DNA of 64,000 bases from Asterias amurensis (Eukaryota; Echinodermata; Asteroidea; Forcipulatida; Asteriidae): NCBI RefSeq assembly GCF_032118995.1, contig NC_092661.1, forward strand, positions 10,044,494-10,108,493, given 5' to 3'. The notes beneath the pieces are model-generated. The model had not been told where the DNA came from. It saw only the letters and a program-made list of their open reading frames with translations, and ran no database searches. Positions within the stretch are counted from its first letter, which is position 1. Every line of letters begins with the position of its first letter. This document shows positions 54,101-57,794 of this stretch, one piece after another. The translations under genes were made by a program, and so were the position numbers.

Positions 54101-56736
54101 ATTGATAATAATTTACGCCCAGCCGAGAAGATGACTTAAATCACAGCAAGATACCATTATGGTAGGATGCTTCACCACATCTGCACCCCTAATTTGTATA
54201 ACGTTCGTCACAACATGCTTGTAACGATTAGAGTAAAATTTTTAAATTGAATGTCTGCGAGAGCCTCCAAAGTTTACACAAGGAGTTTGACAGAGTTTTG
54301 AAACTGGGTTTAGAAAACGTGCAGCATTATAAGTGACATAGAGAATGGGTTCTCTTTTCGGAACATGGTATCCCAGACACCCATCTGCATGCACTCTAAA
54401 ATCTTCCGATCTGAATTGACCCGGATCCGGTTCCAGTGGTGCCCGACCTATTTATGGGTTTAATATGACCCGGAATCCGTCTTAAAACATCCATAAATGA
54501 GTCAAACTGTCGCAGAGTTAAAAATCACAATTTAAACTTTTTCCGGGGTCAGCTTGACACGGAAAAGGATCAGGCTGCCCGGGATCTGGGTCAGCTCTGA
54601 CCCCGGGAGTTTTTAGCTCACAAAATGTGGTGATGATCTGTTACCTACAAAGTGTCTCTCAACATCCCCTTTAAAGAACAGTATTATTTAAGTAAAGGCA
54701 TTCGGGCGCGGTTAATTAGAGTAGGTATCTCATTCCAAGTCAGCATGTTTTCGTACAAGGAATCTTCGCTCTGTCTATACCGATACATGTTTGGACTGGC
54801 CGACAGCCAGGCATGGTACCTCCTACAGAGGCGCCTAACCCACCCTTCTCGCGTTCCCATTCTTCAAACACTGTCTCGCCCTTAGTGCTGGTTGCGAGTA
54901 CGTCATGTATAGAGAAACAAAAATACAAGTTGATAACTTGACTCCTAAGTTGGTAAAGTTATAGCGCCTTTAAGACGCTATAATGTAATACATAAACACA
55001 TAGGTTGTCATTTGAGTCACAGTTTGTCATTGTTTCAAATCGCCCAATTACAAGTGTGGTTTTTGCGGAACACATTTTTCCGGTTTAGTGTAAAGTGAGT
55101 ACAGTGGATGGGCCAGGAGGGAGAACATTGAGTGTGCCAATAATGCGTGTATTCCGTTCTTCAAACACTCTCTTGCTTTAGTGCTGATTACAAGTACGTC
55201 ATGTATAGAGAAAACAAAAACACAAGTTGCTAACTTGACTCCTAAAGTTGGTAAAGTCATAGCGTATTTACCTAAACACCTAAAGGTTGTCATTTTGAGT
55301 CAGTTTGTCATCGTTCAAGTGCTCCTTTGCAAGTGTGCACTTTGCGGAATAAATGTTTCCGGTTTAGGGGAAAGTGAGTACAACGGGCCAAGAGGAAGAA
55401 CATTGAGTGTGTCAATGCGTGTATTCCCTACTTCAAAAACTCTCATGCCTAAAATGTATAGTGCTGATTGTACGTTATGTATAGAGAAAACAAAACCACA
55501 AGTTGCTAACTTGGCTCCTAAGTTTGTAAAGTCTTAGCGCCTCACCTCAATACTTAAGTTGTCACTTTGAGCCAGACTTTGTCGGTGTTTCAAATGCTCC
55601 TTTGCAAGTGTGTATTTTGCTGATAGAATAAATGTTTCCGGTTTAGGGGAAAGTGAGTAGTGGGCCATTGCGTTTTACTTGAAGACTGATCGATCAGGTT
55701 TATAAAGGTATCTATTGAGCTCATATTGGTTCATGTAACGCTTATTCCATACACCATTTTATTTAGTTGTCAAAATGTTAAACCGAAATTCGTCATCCCG
55801 AGACTTATAGGGGTATTAGCATCAATGTGTGGTCTACGACAATTAAATATTAAAAGTAAGTGACGACTCGTATCCAAGCATCAATCATTTCAAGGATGAG
55901 GATTATAGCAAATTCTTGAGCTTTTGAGAACTGAGTTTGTGATAATCTTGATAATACGGGGGTTTTCGTGTCCTTTACAACATAACTTAAAGGTTGTTGA
56001 CACCCAGTGTTACTGCTTCATTTGCGATGGTTGTCACGTTGCCATTCTATGTGATCTTGATATGAATTCGACTGATTCGATATTTCAGGATGATGTCTGC
56101 TGTAGGGTTGTACAACAAAGTTTTGTGATGCATCTTTATGCATTGTTTCCTGTCATGTATCTCCATTACAGGGCATCTGGCATTAATGCTGAAGTCCTTG
56201 CTCTATGTGAGTGTCACATTGAGATTTAATTTGTTCAAGGCTTGTCATTTCTGGTGGTAATTGCGAGTGTGTTTGATTGGTCAGAACAAGTTGATATTGA
56301 TTGGTGGATAAAGACAGCACGTGATTTGTACTCGTGTCTAGAAGCCCCTCCAATGTAAATTACACACCGAAACGATCATTTCTCTGATTTGTACTTGACA
56401 AGTCTAGTTTTTCACAGGACAGGGTTTTTTTTCTTCAAAGTGTCAGGTAAACTTTCTGGCAAAATCCAATTTGTACCAGCATTTGAACATTACCGTGTCA
56501 CGTTTCAAGGGCAAAAAAACAGTGTATTTTGGTGCCCCAAAGGTTGCACGTCACATCACAGCTAATTGGTCTACATAAAAGTTAGGGGTCTTGCATTCTT
56601 GGAATGAATGTCCTGCATGCGGACAAGACAACAGTTTTATTTGTAATAATTGTCTTTCCCCCTTTTAAGATTTCAGATAAGAATAAAACAAAAAATGTTT
56701 CAATTTTATTTCCAGGTTGGATACTTGCGCCTTTGA
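18043..56736 (+). CDS. UBE3D: E3 ubiquitin-protein ligase E3D (UBE2C-binding, CPSF73 inhibitor)
   Basis: Ten coding exons: 18043-18149, 19758-19908, 20525-20691, 21405-21636, 23186-23249, 29916-30033, 36074-36185, 46045-46286, 51196-51334, 56716-56736. All introns are GT-AG and phases agree; 1353 bases, 450 residues (human about 389). Recognised against recalled human UBE3D by VYIEVRQQI (N-terminus), EEGLHMRLQ, the hallmark RVLPLPSENW with WCCH (residues 147-165), CRRC (227-230), the SVKLF strand, WLLSAD, KVLYQ, TTCLELMMLLADSN and the C-terminus GFKVGYLRL. Human UBE3D accepts ubiquitin from UBE2C-type E2s. Its BRAT1-like segment around PLPSENW also blocks the CPSF73 endonuclease in mRNA 3'-end processing. 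C130/C133 with C227/C230 look like a split zinc site (inference). Residues 350-366 (SCCSSSSF...EKCCC) form a cysteine-rich insert that I do not recall in vertebrates. The start has a strong context (A at -3, G at +4). Confidence 0.95.
18383..18500. mobile_element. diverged GTGGCGCC-type MITE, UBE3D intron 1
   Basis: GAAAAGTTGCCGTATCATGC, CACCACCTTTTCGTTCGATA, TGAAATAAATTACCTCAATA and AAGAAAGAGGTGG follow the order of the copies at 2674 and 2822. The right end is degraded. Confidence 0.65.
18500..19757. other. UBE3D: UBE3D intron 1, unexplained part
   Basis: AT-rich intron. A 136-codon open frame at 19291-19701 shows no recognisable family and is probably chance. Confidence 0.5.
19758..19908 (+). 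CDS. UBE3D: UBE3D exon 2
   Basis: Completes Cys36 and encodes residues 37-86, ending KLLPKTCNGLHW. This aligns with human LVPSSCRGLQY. The other possible acceptor three bases downstream would break the frame. Confidence 0.9.
19968..20092. mobile_element. MITE-like AAGGATTAAGACCTAGGTTAGG repeat, UBE3D intron 2
   Basis: GGGGTCGATTTCCCAAAA at the left pairs roughly with TTTTTGTGAAATCCACC at the right. The core TAAGGATTAAGACCTAGG, TTAGGACGAGTAACTC and AGTCTTAAC is also seen at 59600-59722. Confidence 0.5.
20098..20335. mobile_element. GCTTAGCA-type MITE, UBE3D intron 2
   Basis: GTGCTGCTGAGCAATAAGCA, GAGCTAAGCATATTTCACAG, TTAGCAAGAAAATTAGGCGG, CAGCTTGCTTGTTCACCATG. The last three recur at 50311-50480. 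Ends are poorly kept. Confidence 0.5.
20525..20691 (+). CDS. UBE3D: UBE3D exon 3
   Basis: Residues 87-141 plus two bases; VPEEGLHMRLQVAEG aligns with human VGDGLHLRLQTQ. CILTCGMC (C130, C133) aligns with human CTFYCQSC, a putative zinc half-site. Donor ATG|GTGAGT. Confidence 0.92.
20903..21072. mobile_element. MITE with TATAGACCTTTAT-type ends, copy 2, UBE3D intron 3
   Basis: AAGACCTTTATCACGCTGTC at the left and CATCGTGATAAAGGTCT at the right are inverted. The body is the reverse complement of 4625-4802, with TTGGTTACGGTGAGTTGGA and TGGCACCAAACTATTATTTC. Confidence 0.85.
21405..21636 (+). CDS. UBE3D: UBE3D exon 4
   Basis: Completes Cys142 and encodes 143-219. It carries the family signature RVLPLPSENW...NWCCHGN and SDSDCLVGA (human ENDCFIGD), the BRAT1-like segment that in human UBE3D occupies the CPSF73 active site. 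Donor AAG|GTAAGT. Confidence 0.95.
21697..22015. mobile_element. TTAA-family MITE (ACACGTTTGGTAAT subtype), UBE3D intron 4
   Basis: TTAAATGTACTGGACACGTT at the left; then CAGTATTCTCACTTGGTGTA, GAGAAATTACCTTTT, CTTCAGAGGGAGCCGTTTC, CAACAGCTCTCCATTG. The right terminus is lost. Confidence 0.8.
22417..22634. mobile_element. MITE with GACCCTTCCCATGAAATATG ends, UBE3D intron 4
   Basis: GACCCTTCCCATGAAATATG at 22417 is exactly inverted in CATATTTCATGGGAAGGGTC ending at 22634. The inner arms GCGCATGCGCACTAACG and GGTTGGCAAA are also inverted (TTTGCCAACC, GTGCGCATGCG). 218 bp, CpG-rich centre. It abuts the next MITE. Confidence 0.9.
22631..22869. mobile_element. GGGCCCAATTTCATGGCTCTGCTT MITE, UBE3D intron 4
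   Basis: GGTCCATTTCATGGCTCTGC at the left and GCAGAGCCATGAAATTGGGC at the right are inverted. Repeated GTAAGC(A)/GCACAGAAT motifs lie within. It belongs to the GGGCCCA(A/G)TTTCAT group. Confidence 0.8.
22961..23080. repeat. exact 60-bp tandem duplication, UBE3D intron 4
   Basis: The block starting CATGGGCCTGTATAACCGTG at 22961-23020 is repeated at 23021-23080 with one difference (CCTG to CCCG). The near identity suggests a recent duplication. Confidence 0.95.
23186..23249 (+). CDS. UBE3D: UBE3D exon 5
   Basis: Residues 220-240 plus one base: ESSLSLLCRRCRSSLGEGLTK, aligning with human VICKRCKVMLGET. C227/C230 would complete the putative zinc site. Donor AAAAG|GTACAA. Confidence 0.9.
23393..23752 (+). 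mobile_element. tRNA-Leu-derived SINE, UBE3D intron 5
   Basis: The head GTCGTGGCCGAGCGGTTAAG (A box), anticodon-region TTCAAGC, a long variable arm and GGTTCGAATCC (B box) look like tRNA-Leu(CAA). The body is ACCCAGGGGTAAAATAGGTA...CAGAGATGG and CTCCCCAGGGAGCTGAGATGG. The tail is GCGCTTTGAGACACC...AGCGCTACATAAA ending in ATTATTAT, a LINE-type 3' end. It appears full length. The A and B boxes could drive Pol III transcription. Confidence 0.85.
23773..24168 (-). mobile_element. tRNA-Leu-derived SINE, minus strand, with an internal tail insertion
   Basis: The tRNA head is at the right (GGGACTCGAACCC...TGCTCTTAACTGCTAGGCC, plus-strand view). The body ACACTGGGGTGAACCCCTTC...TTACGTGCGTTACACAAC also occurs at 50480-50716. 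A segment at about 23937-24020 (ATTATAATAATAG...TTATAGCGCTC) is another LINE/SINE 3' tail placed inside the body. Confidence 0.7.
24169..25441. other. UBE3D: UBE3D intron 5 segment; LINE-type tail and tRNA-like fragment
   Basis: ATAATAATAGTCCTAATAAC...TATATAGCGCATTTC at about 24815-24895 is a minus-strand LINE/SINE 3' tail. At 25250-25345, CACAGGCATATCACTCGGGTG belongs to the same tRNA-like family as 13690-13800. Nothing else was recognised. Confidence 0.45.
25442..25812. mobile_element. TTAA MITE with TTAAAGGAACACGTTGCC ends (long foldback), intron 5
   Basis: TTAAAGGAACACGTTGCCTT...TTTGAAAAGCATTTGTAATC at the left is inverted as ...AACGCTTTTCAAAGACC...CAAGGCAACGAGTTCCTTTAA at the right. GTGTGGATCATTATATTCTA and its inverse lie further in, so both arms pair over much of the 371 bp. 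TTAA flanks both ends. Confidence 0.9.
25813..27433. other. UBE3D: UBE3D intron 5 segment; hairpin and tRNA-like fragment
   Basis: CCTTTCACACGAG at about 26195 is inverted in CTCGTGTGAAAGG at about 26255. The TTTACTCAGGTGGGATT family (tRNA-like) is at 26668-26790. The rest is featureless. Confidence 0.45.
27434..27804. mobile_element. TTAA-family MITE (GGACACTATTGG), full length, intron 5
   Basis: TTAAAGGCACTGGACACTAT to GATGTCCAGTGCCTTTAA, with TTAA at both ends and the standard internal order. It is a good reference copy (371 bp). Confidence 0.92.
28275..28638. mobile_element. TTAA MITE (GGTTTGGGTACTTTTT type), diverged copy, intron 5
   Basis: TTAAAAGGGTTTGGGTACTT, CCACAGATTTACAATAAACT, CTTGCTGAGGTGCTGTATTT and TGAGAAATTAGTAAAACAAT match 35520-35892. 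The right end AAAAGCCTTTAA is kept and the middle is replaced or diverged. Confidence 0.75.
29000..29140 (+). mobile_element. LINE/SINE 3' tail fragment
   Basis: AGCGCCTTGAGTTCC...GATACAGGCGCTATATAAGAC followed by ATTATTATTA is the usual 3' end of L2/CR1-type LINEs and their SINEs. Confidence 0.55.
29247..29438. mobile_element. GGGCCCAATTTCAT MITE family, good copy, intron 5
   Basis: AGGGCTCAATTTCATAAAGC at the left and GCTTTATGAAACTGGGCCC at the right are inverted ends. The interior has AACAGGTTACCAGCCAAAAT, TTGTTGTGACTGGTG and GCAGTATTTTCTGCT. Confidence 0.85.
29533..29612. repeat. 12-bp minisatellite GGAGCCTAAGYC
   Basis: CCGGAGCCTAAG, CAGAGCCTA, CGGAGCCTAAG, CAGAGCCTAAG, CGGAGCCTAAG in tandem, with a GTGTGTG interruption. 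Imperfect, about six units. Confidence 0.8.
29916..30033 (+). CDS. UBE3D: UBE3D exon 6
   Basis: Completes Gly241 and encodes 242-279 plus two bases. IHSVKLFKHSLHIRS aligns with human TTKFYMTEIIIQS. Acceptor TGCAG, donor TAG|GTAAGG. The least conserved exon; its call rests on phase and the one strand. Confidence 0.8.
30134..30385 (+). mobile_element. tRNA-Leu-derived SINE, UBE3D intron 6
   Basis: GTCGTGACCGAGCGAATAAG...AACTCAAGCTC...GGTTCGAGTCCC, then GACACTTGTGTCCCTGAGTA and CAGGGGTAAATGGGTACCTG...CAGAGATGGCTCTTG. The tail is truncated. Confidence 0.8.
30437..30592. mobile_element. foldback element with CAAATATTGACTGCTT arms
   Basis: ATACAAATATTGACTGCTTC near 30461 is inverted as AAAGCAGTCAATATTTG near 30566. 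Further pairing at CGAGTGCTATGG / CCATTGCACGAG. About 155 bp. Confidence 0.65.
30593..31380. other. UBE3D intron 6 segment with a minus-strand exon-like frame
   Basis: At 31107-31307 a minus-strand open frame is bounded by TCTAG| and CCG|GTAAAA. It encodes a hydrophobic stretch (GALYVILTWTLARMGMAYFV) followed by a polar segment. I do not recognise it; it may be chance or an exon remnant. The remainder holds nothing clear. Confidence 0.25.
31381..31746. mobile_element. degraded TTAA MITE remnants (two families joined)
   Basis: TTAAAGCCATTATATACTTT, TTCACAGATTTACAAAT and GCTTTACTTTTTGAGAAAAC match the GGTTTGGGTACTTTTT type. From 31632, CCAATTGAGC...TTTTCACAGGTTTGTTATTT and GTGTCCAATGGCTTTAA match the right end of the GGACACTATTGG type. 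Confidence 0.6.
32074..32410. mobile_element. TTAA-family MITE (GGACACTATTGG), near full length, intron 6
   Basis: TTAAAGGCAGTGGACACTAT to ATAGTGTCAACTGCCTTTAA with TTAA on both sides. The inner TTTCGAGACC hairpin is deleted. High similarity to 37135-37501 suggests a younger copy. Confidence 0.92.
32910..33258. mobile_element. TTAA-family MITE (GGGAAGGTGCACGTTTGG subtype), intron 6
   Basis: TTAAAGGGAAGGTGCACGTT to AATAGTGTACCTTCCCTTTAA with TTAA at both ends. The interior follows the GGACACTATTGG family with a different hairpin (AAAAGACTTCTAGCTAAAAG). A fragment of the same subtype is at 46532. Confidence 0.9.
33360..33430 (+). repeat. tRNA-like repeat fragment
   Basis: TAGCTCCGTTGGCACCGAT and GGTTCAAATCCCGCACTAGT resemble box A and box B spaced about 45 bp apart, but no stable acceptor or anticodon arms can be drawn. 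Same family as 13868-13960. Confidence 0.4.
33680..34038 (-). mobile_element. tRNA-Leu-derived SINE, minus strand, UBE3D intron 6
   Basis: The tail is at the left (CACCCGAAGGGCGTCTCAAA), then CCCCTGGTCACTGGGCC, CCATCTCAGCTCCCTGGGG, CTCACAGGTACC, and the head at the right (GGATTCAAACCCACGCTCTG...CTCGGCCAC). Close to the full structure of 23393-23752. Confidence 0.8.
34205..34720 (+). mobile_element. LINE reverse transcriptase C-terminal fragment, 5'-truncated
   Basis: The frame 34179-34565 encodes GTTLQPLSHRRSVVSLCLFY, HPYTVAVPRCRTKSY and LTASLWNSLPGACFPSSYNL...FKRNVNSYL. This is the standard C-terminal tail of jockey/CR1/RTE-like non-LTR polymerases; I cannot fix the clade. Only this last part remains, then a stop and a short 3' region. 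Not a host gene. Confidence 0.8.
35058..35246. mobile_element. GGGCCCAATTTCAT MITE family copy, intron 6
   Basis: TGGCCCAATTTCATGAAGCT and AGCTTTTTGAAACTGTGCCC are inverted ends. Internal GCTTAGCAAAACTGTT, GCTGGTAACCTGTTTGTG and TTTGCTAAGCAGAAAT. Confidence 0.75.
35520..35892. mobile_element. TTAA MITE, complete 373-bp palindrome (GGATTTGGGTACTTTTTG type)
   Basis: TTAAAGGATTTGGGTACTTT at the left and AAAAGTACATACACCCTTTAA at the right. Along the arms CACAGATTTACATTAAACTT, GCTGAGGTGCTTTAGTTTTT and GAAATGAGTAAAACAATG all reappear inverted, up to a centre at TTTTCGTCTCATGATCACTG (about 35712). Both arms are about 180 bp and nearly identical. A transcript across it would fold into a long double-stranded RNA. 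Confidence 0.93.
36074..36185 (+). CDS. UBE3D: UBE3D exon 7
   Basis: Completes Ser280 and encodes 281-317. LAQHLASLSQMHATFKFII aligns with human IAQCLVQLSSARSTFRFTI. Donor CTG|GTGAGT. Confidence 0.92.
36344..36436 (-). mobile_element. tRNA-Leu SINE head only, UBE3D intron 7
   Basis: GACTCGAATCCACACTCTGC...TTTGAATTCGGGGCTCTTAT...CGGTCATGACAC is the reverse complement of the SINE head. The body and tail are missing. Confidence 0.75.
37135..37501. mobile_element. TTAA-family MITE (GGACACTATTGG), full length, intron 7
   Basis: TTAAAGGCAGTGGACACTAT to ATTGTCCACTGCCTTTAA with TTAA at both ends, and the inner TTTCGAGACC hairpin present (37305-37345). Confidence 0.92.
37550..37702 (-). mobile_element. 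tRNA-Leu SINE, 5' part, UBE3D intron 7
   Basis: GGTTCGAACCCACACTCTGC, CTCGGGTCTGGTGAACC and GACCGCTCGGCCATAAC form the head. CTTGCTCAAGGGCACAAGTG starts the body. The 3' part is missing. Confidence 0.75.
38667..38744. repeat. perfect hairpin, 37-bp arms, 4-base loop
   Basis: The arm at 38667-38703 (ACTTTATCAAACTACATACT...) is matched without mismatch by its inverse at 38708-38744, around ATTT. It does not resemble the other elements in the window. It could be a recent palindromic rearrangement or the tip of a foldback element. Confidence 0.95.
39110..39495. repeat. 149-bp tandem duplication with poly-C tracts, UBE3D intron 7
   Basis: The block starting CCCCGGATCCACCCAAAATT at about 39197 is repeated at about 39346 with few changes. 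Each includes GGAAAACTCAAAGTGTACAT, GTACAGTGTACAGG and ACATCGGGAACC, and each ends in a run of C with GCAAAGTCCCCCACAACAAA. Several long C runs (39112-39129, 39295-39315, 39441-39452) flank the units. Confidence 0.9.
39496..42439. other. UBE3D: UBE3D intron 7 segment, nothing recognised
   Basis: Only a G run (about 39720-39729) and AT-rich unique sequence. No frame with family features. Confidence 0.5.
42440..42795. repeat. degenerate tandem array (TTTGTGGTAACACCATAA), UBE3D intron 7
   Basis: AGTTTGTGGTAACACCAT, GGGTTTTGAGGCATACA and ATGGTGAGGTATCAATGTA recur in order about four times (near 42501, 42597, 42630, 42707). Unit lengths are uneven, about 60-110 bp. Confidence 0.8.
42955..43622 (-). 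other. two adjacent minus-strand open frames, unrecognised
   Basis: Frames at 43335-42955 (126 codons, KCNLSDSPGREKDVADWRRI) and 43622-43332 (96 codons, KHLGPSLVISLIRKKQDPLS) lie next to each other. The composition is protein-like, but I recognise no family and see no clear splice pair joining them. They could be a decayed transposon gene or chance. Confidence 0.25.
43792..43985. mobile_element. MITE with TAGACCGATCCA ends, UBE3D intron 7
   Basis: AATAGACCGATCCAGTAGGC...TCCGCCC is inverted as GGGCGGAGCTTAGTGGATCG...GTCTATT. The interior has CACGTG and a CpG-rich GCGCCAAGCGCGCC. The TAGACC tips are shared with 4625-4802 and 62043-62199. Confidence 0.88.
44072..44298. mobile_element. TTAA-family MITE, left half, UBE3D intron 7
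   Basis: TTAAAGTCACTGGACACCTT, GTCAAAGACCAGAAATCTCA, AAGAGAGTAATGAAAGAAAA, CTTGTGTGCT, GAGTGAGAAATT. It breaks off before the right half. Confidence 0.8.
44934..45625 (+). mobile_element. L2/CR1-type LINE, 5'-truncated
   Basis: One open frame (to the stop ending 45498) encodes VCKGALMAIRKISLIRRYLD, VHAFVTTRLDSCNSLLYGLP, IQRVQNTAARLV, LHWLPVKFRTVYKILLLTFK, PFLWNNLPVHIRQA and FKSLLKTHLF. This is the typical reverse-transcriptase C-terminus of L2/CR1-like LINEs. It is followed by a 3' tail AATGCGCTTAGAGGC...AGGCGCTTTACAAATG and (TTATTA)n. The frame has no stop over 190 codons, so the copy is fairly young. Everything upstream of the last polymerase part is missing. Confidence 0.9.
45679..45851. 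repeat. foldback with tRNA-like arms, UBE3D intron 7
   Basis: The arm at 45679-45716 (ACTAGAACAGGAATTGAATT...GGATTAAC) pairs with 45814-45851 (GTTAATCCAGAG...GATCCCGTTCTAGT) with about eight mismatches in 38. The right arm reads like a T arm/B box (CAGTTCAGATCCC). Single arms of the same kind are at 13868-13960 and 33395-33423. Confidence 0.65.
46045..46286 (+). CDS. UBE3D: UBE3D exon 8
   Basis: Residues 318-397 plus two bases: VWLLSADTLLLTSD aligns with human LLWLLNSDSLVIES and KIVKVLYQ with AVKVLYQ. Between them lies a serine- and cysteine-rich stretch (LPSCCSSSSFKAAGWEKCCC) longer than I recall in the human protein. Donor AAAAG|GTACAA. Confidence 0.92.
46532..46632. mobile_element. TTAA-family MITE (GGGAAGG subtype), left fragment, intron 8
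   Basis: TTAAAGGGAAGGAACATGTT, GTCAAAGACCAGTCTTCTCA, CTTGGTGTATCCCATCATGT, AACAAGCCTGTGAAAATTTG. The rest is absent. Confidence 0.8.
46633..48156. other. UBE3D: UBE3D intron 8 segment, nothing recognised
   Basis: Unique-looking AT-rich sequence without repeat structure or convincing frames. Confidence 0.45.
48157..48295. mobile_element. MITE with TTCATACTTCCTGCGAATG ends, UBE3D intron 8
   Basis: TTCATACTTCCTGCGAATG at 48161 is inverted exactly as CATTCGCAGGAAGTATGAA at 48269. The spacer is about 90 bp and includes GCGAGTTTTGTTGCGC. A diverged relative is at 62917-63052. Confidence 0.85.
48296..49459. other. UBE3D: UBE3D intron 8 segment with a diverged direct repeat
   Basis: CCTTAAATTTGGATCCTAGT...GACCTTTTG near 48426 recurs as CCTTAAATTTGGACCCTATT...GATCTTTTG near 48591. 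No gene was recognised. Confidence 0.5.
49460..49849. mobile_element. TTAA-family MITE (GGACACTATTGG), full length, intron 8
   Basis: AAAGACACTGGACACTATTG to AGTGTCCACTGCCTTTGAC; both terminal TTAA are eroded. Inner hairpin TTTCGAGACC/GAGTTCTCGAGGTC and all standard blocks present, in the opposite orientation to 27434. Confidence 0.9.
50311..50479. mobile_element. GGGCTGCTTAAC MITE, left part (split by a SINE)
   Basis: GGGCTGCTTAACGGTAAGCA, CAGGTTAGCAAGAAATTTAG and CAGCTTGCATGTTCACCATG match 20098-20335. It is interrupted by the SINE at 50480 and resumes at 50718. Confidence 0.65.
50480..50717 (-). mobile_element. tRNA-Leu SINE inserted into a MITE, UBE3D intron 8
   Basis: The head at the right (ACTGGGATTCGAACCCACAC...GGTGCTCTTAACTGCTAGGC) and the body at the left (AACACCGGGGCAAACCCCTT...ACATGCGTTACACAACAC) match 23773-24168. 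It splits the GGGCTGC MITE into 50311-50479 and 50718-50795, so it arrived later. Confidence 0.8.
50718..50795. mobile_element. GGGCTGCTTAAC MITE, right part
   Basis: CTTAGCAGCACTAAG, TTTGCTGTTTTAACAGTTAG and CTCCATAAAATTGGGCCC form the right end of the element begun at 50311. Confidence 0.65.
51196..51334 (+). CDS. UBE3D: UBE3D exon 9
   Basis: Completes Ser398 and encodes 399-444: PLPKTTCLELMMLLADSNQH and PASLRQMNGFK. These align with human TLPSATCLELLLILSKSNAN and PSSLRRVNSFQ. Donor AAG|GTAAGA. Confidence 0.95.
52260..52630. repeat. irregular GGATGTCCTCATCTTA repeats, UBE3D intron 9
   Basis: CAGGATGACAACATCTTG, AGGATGTTGCCATCCTAA, AGGATGTCCTCATCTTAGG, AGGATGTCTTCATCTTAGG, ATGTCCTCATCTTTAAC, ATGTCCTCATCTTAGG and ATGTCCGCATCTCG. 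A minus-strand SINE/LINE tail (AATAATAATGAGACTTG...TTCAAGGCGC) sits within at about 52435-52493. Confidence 0.75.
52631..54391. other. UBE3D: UBE3D intron 9 segment with paired E2F-like motifs
   Basis: GTTGGCGCGAAA at 53450-53461 and TTTGGCGCGAAA at 53464-53475 match the E2F consensus core. No gene that could use them is recognised. The rest is featureless. Confidence 0.35.
54392..54616. repeat. TGACCCGGATC-type element, UBE3D intron 9
   Basis: CTCTAAAATCTT at the left and GGGAGTTTTTAG at the right are loosely inverted. Inside are GAATTGACCCGGATCCGG, TATGACCCGGAATCCG, GGGGTCAGCTTGACACGG and GGGTCAGCTCTGACCCCG. Related to 14678-14960 and perhaps 29683-29770. Confidence 0.55.
54856..55668. repeat. 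three tandem ~270-bp units, UBE3D intron 9
   Basis: Each unit has TTCTTCAAACACTCTC-like, AGTGCTGATT, TACGTCATGTATAGAGAAA, ACAAGTTGCTAACTTGACTC, GTTGGTAAAGT, AAGGTTGTCATTTTGAGTC, GCAAGTGTG, TTTCCGGTTTAGGGGAAAGT and GAGTACA. Starts are near 54862, 55156 and 55434. Units differ by small indels. Short frames in them are repeat by-products. Confidence 0.9.
55669..56715. other. UBE3D: UBE3D intron 9, last part
   Basis: A 101-codon open frame at 55924-56229 has no recognisable family. The intron ends in a T-rich tract and TTTCCAG before exon 10. Confidence 0.5.
56716..56736 (+). CDS. UBE3D: UBE3D exon 10 (last seven codons)
   Basis: GTTGGATACTTGCGCCTTTGA encodes VGYLRL and the stop. Joined to the previous ...MNGFK it matches the human C-terminus NSFQVAFLKM. 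The tiny exon is preceded by TTTTATTTCCAG. A gene finder would probably miss it. Confidence 0.9.
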   Translation, partial: VGYLRL

Positions 56737-57794
56737 CCGAGATTAATCCGGTTTAACACTCGAGTTCATCTGATGGTATGTCTTTGCCCCGGCAGTTCAC
56801 TCCGTCACTTTGTCAATTTAACTATTTTTCTTTCTTCTCATTTTCGAAGGGAAATGTCATAGATGCTTATAGGTTGAAAACCTTCACTGTATAGGCTAGT
56901 GTAGTTACTGTAGCCGTCATGTTTCTCTATTAGAAGCAGTTCCACTGTAATCAGGCTAGCACGACACTTCACACCCGGACGAAGATGGGCGAGATTTGAA
57001 GAACTCACTCCGCGGTGGTGAAGTTGATAGCGAGAAGTCCCCTCGATCCACTAAAACGAAAGAAGTAGTCCCGGCCGATGTCCTACTTTTCGCCCATTAT
57101 AGAACAAAAAGCATGGTCAAGTTATCAAAGAACAAAGTCTACACAGCAAAGTAGATATTATACACATGGTGGTACTGCGAACCGATTATACATTGACATC
57201 TCATCGTTCAACGCCTCAAAACTATATCAGAGGATACATGTTTTGCGGGCTTATTAGTAAACACATCCAGTGACTTGGGGGAAAATGCTCCGTTTACCCA
57301 CTTTTTCCAAGGCACATGATCTCCATTCGATTGTATCTAAAACACGCTGGAAATTTAACACATGAATATTCCCGCTAGGCGACCCATTTAAGAATCATTG
57401 ATAGGCCTATCTATAGGAATAGATAGTGTTATAGATTAACCTGTAAAAATCAAAGGAAATGTTATCCCGGTGACGTCCATAAGGGATAACCAGAGAGCGC
57501 CTGTAGACAAATTAGTATACCGCAAACTATGTTGTATGGAGAGCACCATATTAGTGTCATAGCATTGATCAAGATACTGTGATTGATCTCACCACTAGAA
57601 ACGATTTCTTCTCCAACCGAGGCATTACGTGCGTATAGTCAGGTCCGTGTCATGCGTAGTTTTTGAAATGCCAAGGCACCAAGGCTTGATCCTTTTTCTA
57701 TAGGGCAAAATATGAGAAAATAGTAACTTTCGACTATAGTAGTTTAAGGCCACCAAGGGATGGAGGCAATCGCTTTGTCACAGTGAAGTATCAG
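56737..57794. other. UBE3D 3' flank; no gene recognised
   Basis: It should contain the UBE3D 3' untranslated region, but no AATAAA was found close by. No other feature. Confidence 0.45.
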
